DNA of 64,000 nt from Gottfriedia solisilvae (lineage in GTDB: Bacteria; Bacillota; Bacilli; Bacillales; Bacillaceae_G), in assembly GCF_002128405.1 (NCBI RefSeq), contig NZ_NETJ01000004.1, forward strand, positions 310,001 to 374,000, given 5' to 3'. Shown here piece after piece: positions 53,762 through 61,675 of this stretch (position 1 is its first letter; the number at the start of each line of letters is the position of its first letter). Below the pieces are notes generated by a model. It worked only from the letters and a program-made list of their open reading frames with translations. It ran no database searches and was not told the origin of the DNA. A program made the position numbers and the translations under genes.

Positions 53762-56149
53762 TTGATCCAATCATTGCAAAAAATAATTGGCAATCGAAAA
53801 TTAAAAGAATATGAAAAACTAGTTTCTGATATAAATGCACTTGAATCTTTCTTTGAAGATCAAACTGATGAGGCTTTACGTGAGTTTACTTATACATGGA
53901 AACAAAAAATTAATAATAATGAAGCAACGATTCATGATTTGAAAGTTGAAGCGTTTGCTTTAGTACGTGAAGCTTCAAAAAGAGTACATGGCATGCGTCA
54001 CTATGATGTACAGTTAATTGGTGGTCTTTCATTATTAGATGGAAACATTTCTGAAATGCCGACTGGTGAAGGAAAAACATTAGTTTCTTCATTACCAGCT
54101 TATACACGTGCACTTGAAGGAAAAGGTGTTCATATTATTACTGTAAATGAATATTTAGCTCGTCGTGACTCCGAGCAAATTGGCCAAATTCATGAATTTT
54201 TAGGACTAACTGTAGGATTAAATATTCCAGACCTTTCAATAGAAGAAAAAAAATCTGCATATAACGCTGATATTACATATGGTATCGGTACCGAATTCGG
54301 ATTTGACTATTTACGTGACAATATGGTGAGTTCACCTGAGGAACAAGTACAACGTCCGTTCAATTATGCAATCATTGATGAAATTGATTCGGTATTAATA
54401 GATGAAGCAAAAACGCCATTAATAATTGCTGGTAAAAAATCAGCACAATCACATTTATATTTACTATGTGCCAGATTTATTCGTACTTTTAAAAGAGATA
54501 CGGATTATTTATATGATGAAGAGTCAAAAGCAATCGCTTTAACAGAGGATGGTATTTCAAAAGTAGAAAGAGCTTTCTCAATTGATAACTTATATGACTT
54601 AGAACATATGACTCTTTTCCATTATGTTCATAACGCTTTACGTGCTGAAGTTTTGTTTGAACGTGATGTAGACTATATTGTTCGAGATGGAGAAATTCAA
54701 TTAATCGATTTATTCACTGGTCGTATTATGGAAGGCCGTTCACTTAGCAATGGTTTGCATCAAGCGATTGAGGCAAAAGAAGGATTAGAATCAACAGAAG
54801 AAAATCATACTGTTGCTTCTGTAACAATTCAAAATTACTTCCGTATGTATCCAATCCTATCTGGTATGACAGGAACTGGTAAAACTGAAGCAAAAGAATT
54901 TTTACAAGTTTATAATATGGAAGTTATTCAAATCCCTACAAATCGTCCGGTTATTCGTATTGATCATGAAGATGCGATTTTCGCTAAGACAGAGCAAAAG
55001 TTAAAAGCAGTTATTACAGATGTGAAAACGCGTCATGCAAAAGGACAACCAATATTAATAGGAACAACATCTATTCGCCAATCTGAAATTGTTGCTGAGT
55101 TATTAGAAAAGGAAAGTATCTCATTCCAATTACTAAATGCTAAGCACGTTGAAAAAGAAGCAGAAATGATCGCACTTGCTGGCCAAAAAGGAATGATTAC
55201 CATTTCTACAAACATGGCTGGTCGTGGTACTGATATTTCACTTGGTGAAGGTGTTCCTGAACTAGGCGGATTACATGTTATTGGGACAGAGCGTCATGAA
55301 AGTGAACGTATTGATCTTCAATTAAAAGGTCGTGCTGGTCGTCAAGGCGATCCTGGTTCATCACAATTCTACTTATCATTAGAGGATGAATTATTTGTCC
55401 GTTACAATCATGAAAAACTAGAAAAATATGTGAAACAAGTAAAAGTAGATGAAAATGGCAAAGTACTAAATTCTACGATTCAAGAGTTTGTTTCTACAAC
55501 ACAACGTCTATGTGAAGGAAATCAATACTCTATTCGTGAATGGCAGCTTAAATTAGATGGCGTTGCAAATGAACACCGTCGTGTTATGTACGAATTCCGT
55601 AACAATCTACTAATTAATGATATCGATTTAGACTGGTTAACAAAACAAGTAGACCAAACAATTGAAAAATCACTGAAGATCTACTATCCAGAAAATAGTG
55701 TTGTGGAAGAATGGGATCAATTAGAAGGTAAAACTGCTCTTGAACAACTAATTCCACCACTTCGTATTGATACTGAGCATTTAGAAGATGAACAAGATGC
55801 TTGGCAAGTTGTTAGTGAAGCGCTTGCTGTTTATAAAGATCTTCTAAATAATCTTGATGAAGAATTAAAGGAATCTGTTGTGAGCTTAATGAAATATACA
55901 GCTTTAGAGATTGTTGATCAATATTGGACTGAGCATTTAGATCACTTACAAAATCTAATAGAAGGAATTCATTTAAGACAATATCAACAAGAAGACCCTA
56001 TTCGTCTATATGAGTTCGACGGTTTCAAACTATTTGAAACAACTTTTTACCATATCCAACGAGAAATTTCTGTAAATCTTGCTTCGACATTTCAAGATTT
56101 AAGTAACCCAGCACTTGAGGAGGAAGAAGAACATGTTTTCATCGATTAA
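53762..56149 (+). CDS. secA2: Accessory Sec translocase ATPase SecA2
   Basis: SecA2 drives export of a limited set of proteins, S-layer proteins in Bacillus anthracis. The 795-residue protein has the SecA core: MRHYDVQLIGGLSL, Walker A MPTGEGKTLV, IIDEIDSVLIDEAKTPLIIAG, GMTGTGKTEAKEF, STNMAGRGTDI and GRAGRQGDPGSSQFYLS. It lacks the C-terminal zinc-binding tail typical of SecA1. TTG start at 53762 with GGAGGG upstream. It overlaps slaP by 17 nt. Confidence 0.95.
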   Translation: MIQSLQKIIGNRKLKEYEKLVSDINALESFFEDQTDEALREFTYTWKQKINNNEATIHDLKVEAFALVREASKRVHGMRHYDVQLIGGLSLLDGNISEMPTGEGKTLVSSLPAYTRALEGKGVHIITVNEYLARRDSEQIGQIHEFLGLTVGLNIPDLSIEEKKSAYNADITYGIGTEFGFDYLRDNMVSSPEEQVQRPFNYAIIDEIDSVLIDEAKTPLIIAGKKSAQSHLYLLCARFIRTFKRDTDYLYDEESKAIALTEDGISKVERAFSIDNLYDLEHMTLFHYVHNALRAEVLFERDVDYIVRDGEIQLIDLFTGRIMEGRSLSNGLHQAIEAKEGLESTEENHTVASVTIQNYFRMYPILSGMTGTGKTEAKEFLQVYNMEVIQIPTNRPVIRIDHEDAIFAKTEQKLKAVITDVKTRHAKGQPILIGTTSIRQSEIVAELLEKESISFQLLNAKHVEKEAEMIALAGQKGMITISTNMAGRGTDISLGEGVPELGGLHVIGTERHESERIDLQLKGRAGRQGDPGSSQFYLSLEDELFVRYNHEKLEKYVKQVKVDENGKVLNSTIQEFVSTTQRLCEGNQYSIREWQLKLDGVANEHRRVMYEFRNNLLINDIDLDWLTKQVDQTIEKSLKIYYPENSVVEEWDQLEGKTALEQLIPPLRIDTEHLEDEQDAWQVVSEALAVYKDLLNNLDEELKESVVSLMKYTALEIVDQYWTEHLDHLQNLIEGIHLRQYQQEDPIRLYEFDGFKLFETTFYHIQREISVNLASTFQDLSNPALEEEEEHVFID

Positions 56150-57038
56150 GCGTTTATTACAAAAAGGTAAAGACTCAACTGTTTCTTCGAATGATTTATT
56201 ACACGATTCTTCTAAAGCTCTACCTGAACAAACTGAACAAGAAGCAGTGGAAGAAATTTTTCCTAAAATCTCATTTCATCCTTTAATGTATATTGAGGAT
56301 GAAACTCGCTATGTTTATCAATTTTTAAATAATGAATTGCCTCCATTACAACCTAACCAATTGTCATTGTCTGCCATTGATATTGAAGTTGATGAAGAAG
56401 GTGCAATGGTAACGGCATTCATTCGAAATAGCCTAGCAAAATCTATTCTATTACAAGATGTTAACTTATTGCTTTTAAGCGAAGAAAGAGAGCTATTAGC
56501 TAGAAAAGAATTTAGCTTAGAAGAGCTTGGGGAATTACCTGCTTCTAGTAGTCGTCCTTGGCGTTTCTACTTTGAACGTGAAACACTATTAAAAGAAGAG
56601 CTTCCTAAATCAGGATTCCAATTAGCATTTGATTTAACAAAAAATGAGCATAAGTTAGACCTAGAACCAACTTGGGAAGCACAATTATCAGATGTGCAAA
56701 AAGAGGAATTAACGAAACTTGTTGCCTCATTACCTAAGCTTGGTGAAAACGAACTATGCTTACACTCAATTTCTGCTAGTTTAAAAGAGGATGGAAACTT
56801 AGCTGCAACATTATTAATTCGAAATGGATCAAAACAAGCTGTAAACCTTGAAGTATTACCATTAGAATTATTTGATGAGAACTTTGAAATCATCGCACGT
56901 GGTTCATTTACACTTGCACCACTTACTATTTTGCCGAATACAAGTAAGCCATGGACGTTTATCTTCCCGGCTAGCTTGGTTGAAAAGCAAGAATTTACTA
57001 AATGGAGTGTAAGAATTCCAAATGAACAAATGATTTAA
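56133..57038 (+). CDS. slaP: Accessory Sec S-layer assembly protein SlaP
   Basis: SlaP is a cytoplasmic partner that works with SecA2 in S-layer secretion. The 301-residue protein consists of two related SLAP modules: about 70-185 (LSLSAIDIEVDEEGAMVTAF, then SSSRPWRFYFERE) and 203-300 (LCLHSISASLKEDGNLAATL, then NTSKPWTFIFPAS). The start MFSSIKRLLQKG has AGGAGGAAG upstream; the frame is open farther upstream within secA2. The conserved secA2-slaP pairing supports the call. Confidence 0.9.
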   Translation: MFSSIKRLLQKGKDSTVSSNDLLHDSSKALPEQTEQEAVEEIFPKISFHPLMYIEDETRYVYQFLNNELPPLQPNQLSLSAIDIEVDEEGAMVTAFIRNSLAKSILLQDVNLLLLSEERELLARKEFSLEELGELPASSSRPWRFYFERETLLKEELPKSGFQLAFDLTKNEHKLDLEPTWEAQLSDVQKEELTKLVASLPKLGENELCLHSISASLKEDGNLAATLLIRNGSKQAVNLEVLPLELFDENFEIIARGSFTLAPLTILPNTSKPWTFIFPASLVEKQEFTKWSVRIPNEQMI

Positions 57039-57045
57039 TGCAAGA

Positions 57046-57083
57046 AGCTAGAGAACAGTGTACTTGTTCTCTAGCTTTTTTTC
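57046..57083. terminator. Terminator between slaP and comK
   Basis: AGCTAGAGAACA pairs with TGTTCTCTAGCT, followed by T7. The stop codon of the convergent comK gene (57071-57073) lies within the stem. Confidence 0.9.
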
Positions 57084-57610
57084 ATTTCATAATAATCCTC
57101 CACTAATTCTTTTATTAATAACAACTTCTCTTCTTCTGACTTCAATTCATATTCCACTTTTTGATGTATATAAATTCCAATTAATTTTGCTGCTTTACTC
57201 ATCTGCTGATCAAATGTGTAATAAGAAATTGGAAGAATAACATCATCTCCATTTCGAAATCTTATTTTCGTTTGTTTTTTCGTCGGTCGATATTGATCAA
57301 TTTGAATAAAGTTTAACCATTTACAGGAAGTTTGGTTTGGTGATGTTGTAGGAATCATTAGAATAGATAATGTGGGATTAACCATGAGAGGAATTTTTTT
57401 CATTGTTGGATACTTATTTTTCACTATCTCTAAATGACCTTTTACTGAGTAATGATACGTAAGTGCTGATTCATTAATAAGTGATTTTGCTGATCGTTTT
57501 GAATAAATAATTCCTTTGTTTTTATCTGTAATTTTCGTTAAATATTCTGGGTGGTCTGCAGGTTCAAGTAACATCGTTTCATATGAAATAACGTAATCTA
57601 ACTTCGACAT
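57071..57610 (-). CDS. comK: Competence transcription factor ComK homologue
   Basis: ComK activates late competence genes. The 179-residue protein matches the ComK core: MVNPTLSILMIPTTSPNQTSCKWL corresponds to the IMVDPSNQIFLFPT region, and IRFRNGDDVILPISYYTFDQQMSKAA to the region before the C-terminal helices. The C-terminus is shorter and lysine-rich compared with B. subtilis ComK. Given that the window also carries comFA and comFC, a working DNA uptake program is possible, though two ComK paralogues occur in some bacilli and this may be the minor one. Confidence 0.88.
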   Translation of the reverse strand: MSKLDYVISYETMLLEPADHPEYLTKITDKNKGIIYSKRSAKSLINESALTYHYSVKGHLEIVKNKYPTMKKIPLMVNPTLSILMIPTTSPNQTSCKWLNFIQIDQYRPTKKQTKIRFRNGDDVILPISYYTFDQQMSKAAKLIGIYIHQKVEYELKSEEEKLLLIKELVEDYYEMKKS

Positions 57611-57918
57611 TTTTACCTCCCTTTCATACTGTTTCCTTACCTAAAATTATATCAAAGTCATGTTCATTAATTTATGACAGTTCTTTGACCAAATTAAAGT
57701 CTTCTTGGGAAGAAAATAATTTCTTTCATAAAATCACTTCATTTATCAATTTTCCTCAAAAAATACAACCCAAACATTAAGTTTCAGCTTCAAAACATAA
57801 ACTTACACATTCATTCTCTTTTCATTTTTAAAGTTTACTGAGGTGAGATAAGCAATTTAATTTTATATAGTTACATCACCGCGGAATAACAATTGGCGCG
57901 CCTAAAAAGGGCGAAAAA
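57611..57918. other. Intergenic region with a GC-rich block
   Basis: Mostly AT-rich, except for CCGCGG (57880-57885), CAATTG and GGCGCGCC, within about 25 bp just before the sigma factor gene. No gene is seen. Confidence 0.5.
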
Positions 57919-58434
57919 ATGAAAACTCTAAAACAAACGAACTCAGGAAGAATGAAGCCTAAATCATTTGAGGACTGCTTGATTCAATACACACCTATGG
58001 TTAAATCACTCATCAAAACACTTAGGATCTATAAAAACTACGAGGATTATTATCAAGTTGGCTTAGTTGCTTTGTGGCACGCATTTGAACATTTTAAGGA
58101 GGAAAAAGGCAGTTTTTCAAATCATGCTTATACAACGGTTCGTGGCCATTTATTAAACGAAATGACAAAAGAAAGTAAGTATGATCAACGTTTTGTTGTA
58201 GTTGATTCGTACAAAGAAGAAGTACATTATCATGACGAAGCATTTTTATTTGAGCAATTTATGAGTCACTTAGAAGGCGTTTCTTCACTACAAAAACAAA
58301 TATTAATAGATCGCTTTTATTTGAGTAAATCATTTAGTGAGATTGCAATTAGATGTAATATGCCGGAAGCTAGCGTTCGGTCAAGTTATCTTTATGCTTT
58401 AAAAAGATTAAGGAAACAAAAAACACAAGATTAA
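57919..58434 (+). CDS. Orphan sigma-70 family sigma factor
   Basis: This 171-residue protein has sigma region 2 (about residues 20-90: LIQYTPMVKSLIKTLRIYKNYEDYYQVGLVALWHAFEHF) and region 4 (about 120-165: LQKQILIDRFYLSKSFSEIAIRCNMPEASVRSSYLYALKRLRK). It has no region 1 and is of the short, ECF-like or SigH-like size. No anti-sigma gene is adjacent. It lies next to comK and cheX. The ribosome site (AAGGG) is weak. Regulon unknown. Confidence 0.85.
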   Translation: MKTLKQTNSGRMKPKSFEDCLIQYTPMVKSLIKTLRIYKNYEDYYQVGLVALWHAFEHFKEEKGSFSNHAYTTVRGHLLNEMTKESKYDQRFVVVDSYKEEVHYHDEAFLFEQFMSHLEGVSSLQKQILIDRFYLSKSFSEIAIRCNMPEASVRSSYLYALKRLRKQKTQD

Positions 58435-58440
58435 GGAAAC

Positions 58441-58477
58441 AAAAAAAGAGTAATCAATCAATTTGATTACTCTTTTA
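58441..58477. terminator. Bidirectional terminator between sigma factor and cheX
   Basis: AAAAGAGTAATCAA (58444-58457) pairs with TTGATTACTCTTTT (58463-58476). Confidence 0.9.
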
Positions 58478-58478
58478 C

Positions 58479-58928
58479 TTACGCAACAGAAATGATTAAA
58501 GACATTTCTCCGGCACCTTCGAAGTTCATTGTTAATTCGATTGGTGTTTTAATATTGTGTAGTGTAGTATTTCCTTCCCAAACTGTTGGTGGCGTGATAT
58601 CCATCTCAACTCCTTGCTCTGATGCAAACGTACTTAAATTACCAGCAATCATATTCCCTAACTCACCCGTAAATGAGATCAATATTTCATTTTCTACTGG
58701 CATTCCGAACATTGCTAGTGCAAGTTGGCTAAATGTATTCGTTGGTCCTTTTAAAATCGTTTGACCCTTACAATCTCCAGTCATTCCCACAAGTACACCT
58801 AAGTGTGCTTCTACAACATTTCCATTAAGCCTTTTCGGTTCGCCTATTGTAAATGTTAATGGGATAACAGTTTTAATTGACTGAACTGCACTATTTAACA
58901 ATTTAGTAATGATCATTGAATCGCTCAT
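58479..58928 (-). CDS. cheX: CheX-like chemotaxis phosphatase
   Basis: CheX dephosphorylates CheY-P. The 149-residue protein has the CheC/CheX pattern: LNGNVVEAHLGVLVGMTGDCKGQTI, then the active-site helix SFTGELGNMIAGNLSTFASEQ with the E-x-x-N pair, and TPPTVWEGNTTLH. A sigma-D promoter upstream links it to motility. It stands alone, away from other chemotaxis genes. Confidence 0.9.
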   Translation of the reverse strand: MSDSMIITKLLNSAVQSIKTVIPLTFTIGEPKRLNGNVVEAHLGVLVGMTGDCKGQTILKGPTNTFSQLALAMFGMPVENEILISFTGELGNMIAGNLSTFASEQGVEMDITPPTVWEGNTTLHNIKTPIELTMNFEGAGEMSLIISVA

Positions 58929-58990
58929 AATTGTCTCCTTTTATATAAAACTTTTATCCTATTTTTAACCCCATATATTTTCTATGTATT

Positions 58991-59016
58991 ATATCGGCAA
59001 CCTTTCAGGAATTTTA
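58991..59016 (-). promoter_or_regulatory. sigma-D promoter of cheX
   Basis: On the minus strand TAAA (59013-59016), a 14-nt spacer and a perfect GCCGATAT (58991-58998) lie about 65 nt before cheX. Confidence 0.8.
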
Positions 59017-59315
59017 AAAATTTTAAAAATTAAATATAATTCTTCATACCTAGTACTTAAATCTATTAAATTCACTATATATTGATAGATTTCCTTTATT
59101 CGAGGATATTTTTACTAGATGTCGAAAAGATTTTTTCTGAAAATTTTAAATTATATTACGTAATTAACAAATTTCCCTTTATTTATCACACGAAAATAAT
59201 ATTATTGAAATTTTTTTAATTTATTGTGTAGTTACAAATTCCTACAATCTGTGAATGTAATTCAGTATATAATTTCTACTAGAACTAAGAATATATTAAA
59301 AAGTCGAGAAATTAT
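59017..59315. other. Divergent promoter region of cheX and sinI
   Basis: AT-rich region. The TATAAT at 59268-59273 could be the -10 of the riboswitch-sinI transcript, but no strong -35 is seen. No gene. Confidence 0.4.
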
Positions 59316-59452
59316 CCCCCAGAAAAAGGCAAACCACTTGAAAAATTGGGACGCAAAACCACTGATCTTCTGTTCAAACGTGATATATACGACCTAGTAT
59401 TATATATATTTTACTGAACAAAGATGGCAGGGTTACCTGGGTATCATATACC
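59316..59452 (+). promoter_or_regulatory. Cyclic di-GMP-I (GEMM) riboswitch upstream of sinI
   Basis: The aptamer core is clear: GGCAAACC (59328-59335), GGGACGCAAAACC (59348-59360) and GGCAGGGTTACC (59426-59437) match the GEMM-I consensus order. P1 can form between CCCAG (59318-59322) and CTGGG (59437-59441). P3 is extended to about 50 nt through GATCTT/AAGAT and GTTCA/TGAAC. The P1 3' strand overlaps a short hairpin GGTATCATATACC (59440-59452) just before the GGGAGG ribosome site of sinI, so it could switch transcription or translation. The direction of control cannot be settled by reading alone. Confidence 0.88.
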
Positions 59453-59475
59453 TTAATTTTGGGAGGTTTAATTCA

Positions 59476-59613
59476 ATGCAAGTAGAGTTAAAGGAATATC
59501 ATATTGAATCAAGCTGGACGGATTTATTATTAGAATGTATTGAGGCTGGGATTACACCTGAAGAAGTTCGCACATTTCTTTACAATTGCATTAAGGATTC
59601 ATGTCAAAACTAG
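59476..59613 (+). CDS. sinI: Anti-repressor SinI-like protein
   Basis: This 45-residue protein contains WTDLLLECIEAGITPEEVRTFL, matching the SinI dimerisation motif (WVELIMEALEAGISLEEIRKYL pattern). SinI binds SinR and removes it from DNA. It has a strong ribosome site (GGGAGG, 9-10 nt from ATG) right after the c-di-GMP riboswitch. sinR follows after 60 nt. It is short enough to be missed by simple ORF calling. Confidence 0.9.
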   Translation: MQVELKEYHIESSWTDLLLECIEAGITPEEVRTFLYNCIKDSCQN

Positions 59614-59673
59614 GTGATCTACTCTCTACTATGATATACTTTTTGTAATAGTCAAAAGATATGGAGTAGGAAT

Positions 59674-59997
59674 ATGATCGGAGAACGCATAAAGAAACTA
59701 CGTTTACAACATGGAATGTCTTTAACTGAGCTTGCAGAACGCGCAGGCATCGCAAAATCTTACATAAGTTCAATTGAACGAGGCTTACAAAGCAACCCTT
59801 CAATTCAAGTGCTAGAGAAAATAGCTGGTGTCTTTAACACGACGGCCGAAAACCTTTTAAAAGAAGATGATATTGCACCAACAAAGACGATTGATTCTGA
59901 ATGGATGAATATCCTTCAAGAAGCAATTAATTCGGGTATTCCAAAAGAAGAATTAATGAAGTTTATTGAGTTTAATAAGTATAAACAAGGTAAATAA
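59674..59997 (+). CDS. sinR: Biofilm/motility regulator SinR
   Basis: SinR is a tetrameric repressor of matrix genes. The 107-residue protein has an XRE helix-turn-helix (IGERIKKLRLQHGMSLTELAERAGIAKSYISSIERGLQSNPSIQVLEKIAG) and a C-terminal SinI-interaction domain (SEWMNILQEAINSGIPKEELMKFIEF). Both domains resemble SinR of B. subtilis. It is followed by a strong terminator. Confidence 0.95.
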   Translation: MIGERIKKLRLQHGMSLTELAERAGIAKSYISSIERGLQSNPSIQVLEKIAGVFNTTAENLLKEDDIAPTKTIDSEWMNILQEAINSGIPKEELMKFIEFNKYKQGK

Positions 59998-59998
59998 T

Positions 59999-60046
59999 CC
60001 ATCAAATTTAGATATAGAACTTATATCTAGTTTGATGGATTTTTGT
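59999..60046 (+). terminator. sinR terminator
   Basis: CATCAAA (60000-60006) with TTTGATG (60031-60037), and TAGATATA with TATATCTA, form a long stem followed by TTTTT. Confidence 0.85.
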
Positions 60047-60178
60047 TGTTATTAAAAAGCAAATCTATTAAATAGATCTTTTATCATAGTAAATTCCACT
60101 AAACTCCCTTTCAAAAACACCACATATTCCATATGATAATTTGTACGCAAATTTAACTACCTGGAGATGATAAAAGAT

Positions 60179-60482
60179 TTGAAAATGATAACTAGATTTC
60201 TCTTAAGTGCAATTATATTACTTGCTATCAATAAAAGTAACTGACCAATCTAATAAACCAGTTAGCAATGCGTCGATTTATTTCAACTCACAAGCTCCTT
60301 CTACTGGAATGATGAGTATTGTAACAACTACGACAAACCGTCAAGGACTCGCTACAATTACCCTACAAAGTTATACTGGATATCAAACTTCTGAAGTAGG
60401 TAATTATTTGGTCATCATTAAAGCATATAAAGAAGGCGTAGTTGGTAGCTTTGGAAGTACAAGTTTTACTGTGACACAATAA
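60179..60482 (+). pseudogene. Small secreted Ig-like protein, apparently frameshifted
   Basis: A signal-peptide-like frame starts at TTG 60179 (MKMITRFLLSAIILLA) and hits a stop at about 60244. The adjacent frame from 60207 onward encodes IKVTDQSNKPVSNASIYF, QGLATITLQSYTG and SFTVTQ, a typical Big_1/carboxypeptidase-regulatory-like beta domain without its own signal peptide. One base difference near 60220-60240 would join them. It is either a frameshift mutation, a sequencing error or programmed slippage. Confidence 0.55.
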
Positions 60483-60483
60483 A

Positions 60484-60518
60484 AAAATGCAATGGCTAAT
60501 TGCCATTGCATTTTTGAT
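60484..60518. terminator. Bidirectional terminator
   Basis: AAATGCAATGGC pairs with GCCATTGCATTT and ends both the small secreted gene and the matrix-like operon. Confidence 0.9.
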
Positions 60519-60524
60519 TTTATA

Positions 60525-61583
60525 TTAGTTATAAATAGATCCAGTTACCCAATCACCATTTTCATTTTGCCATTGAATTATTACAACCCCACCAAGTACT
60601 GGTGTATTAAAGTAACTTACTCCCATAGCTGCACTACCTTCTTTAGATTTAGTTTCACTTACACCATCAGCGTTTGTGAAAGTTAATTTCCATTTGTAAA
60701 CTACGTCAAATTCATTTGTATTTTCAACTTTATAAGTTCTGTTGCCATCGATAATTCCAAGATCAATAACTTTTAACTTTTGTACATCAACTTTAATTGG
60801 TGTTTCTTTATCTAAACGGCTAATTACTTTATCGAAGTTTAAGATTGCACTATCTTCAACATCTTGACCAGCTGCTGCGAATGCCGCAACCGCATTAGCT
60901 TTTAAAGTTTCAATCGTGTTATTTAATGTAGTATTTGCTCCATTAACTTGTGAAGTTAAAAATGCATTTACTTCTGTTGTAGCTGTATTTTGCTCAGCAT
61001 TAATTAATGCTTGTAAATCTGCTTTTACTTTATTGATTTTCGCAATTAAGTCAGAAGTTGCTTGGCTCTTCTTTAATAAAGACTCTTCAGTTACTTTTTC
61101 AACACCTGCAGCTTGTGCCGATGTAATTGCTGTAGTTAATTGACCAGTTAACTCAGCTACTTTTTGACTAAATAAAGATTGAGTTGCAGCATTTTGTAGT
61201 GCTACGAATGCATCAAACTTTGCACCAAGAGTTGATGAATATGAGTTAAATGCATTTTGTAAACTAGCTAAATGCTCATCAAGCTTAGCTTGAATTGCAG
61301 CTTGAGTTGCGTTTGATTCAGTTTGAGCTGCTGTATTTACTTCACTTACAGCTGTATTTTTCTTTGTGTTCGTTTCATTTTGAAGCGTGTTTAATGCGTT
61401 TGCTTTTGATAGACCTAATGCAAGTCCAACTGCGTTTTGAGCTGCTTGAATTCTAGCATCTGCCCATACTCCAAATTGTGTTCCTGCATTACTGTTTGCA
61501 AATGCTACTCCAGTTGAACTTAATAATGTTGCTGCTGCAAGACCAGCTGCGATTTTCCCTTTTAATGATAATGCGTTTTTCAT
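60525..61583 (-). CDS. Secreted helical protein 1, with C-terminal beta domain
   Basis: This 352-residue protein is of unknown family. It has a signal peptide (1-29, VAFA), the motif TQFGVWADARIQAAQ directly after, and a long helical Ala/Gln/Asn-rich region (about 45-250). A C-terminal Ig-like domain follows (about 255-352: DVQKLKVIDLGIIDGNRTYKVEN, ending QWQNENGDWVTGSIYN). The first 230 residues are highly similar to secreted protein 2. Its promoter contains a SinR-box inverted repeat. I infer a matrix or surface fibre component, because it lies where tasA lies in B. subtilis. Confidence 0.75.
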   Translation of the reverse strand: MKNALSLKGKIAAGLAAATLLSSTGVAFANSNAGTQFGVWADARIQAAQNAVGLALGLSKANALNTLQNETNTKKNTAVSEVNTAAQTESNATQAAIQAKLDEHLASLQNAFNSYSSTLGAKFDAFVALQNAATQSLFSQKVAELTGQLTTAITSAQAAGVEKVTEESLLKKSQATSDLIAKINKVKADLQALINAEQNTATTEVNAFLTSQVNGANTTLNNTIETLKANAVAAFAAAGQDVEDSAILNFDKVISRLDKETPIKVDVQKLKVIDLGIIDGNRTYKVENTNEFDVVYKWKLTFTNADGVSETKSKEGSAAMGVSYFNTPVLGGVVIIQWQNENGDWVTGSIYN

Positions 61584-61621
61584 AAATAATCTCTCCCTAA
61601 AATTTATATTTTTTATTTTTT

Positions 61622-61637
61622 GTTCTTTATTGAGAAC
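61622..61637. promoter_or_regulatory. SinR operator before secreted protein 1
   Basis: GTTCT (61622-61626), 6 nt and AGAAC (61633-61637) form an inverted repeat, including the SinR box GTTCTTT. It lies 3 nt downstream of the predicted -10 element. Confidence 0.75.
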
Positions 61638-61640
61638 GAT

Positions 61641-61668
61641 ATTTTATGCATTTGTCACAAAATACCAA
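61641..61668 (-). promoter_or_regulatory. Predicted sigma-A promoter of secreted protein 1
   Basis: On the minus strand TTGGTA (61663-61668), 16 nt and TAAAAT (61641-61646). The SinR operator covers the expected start site. Confidence 0.55.
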
Positions 61669-61675
61669 TTACTAC

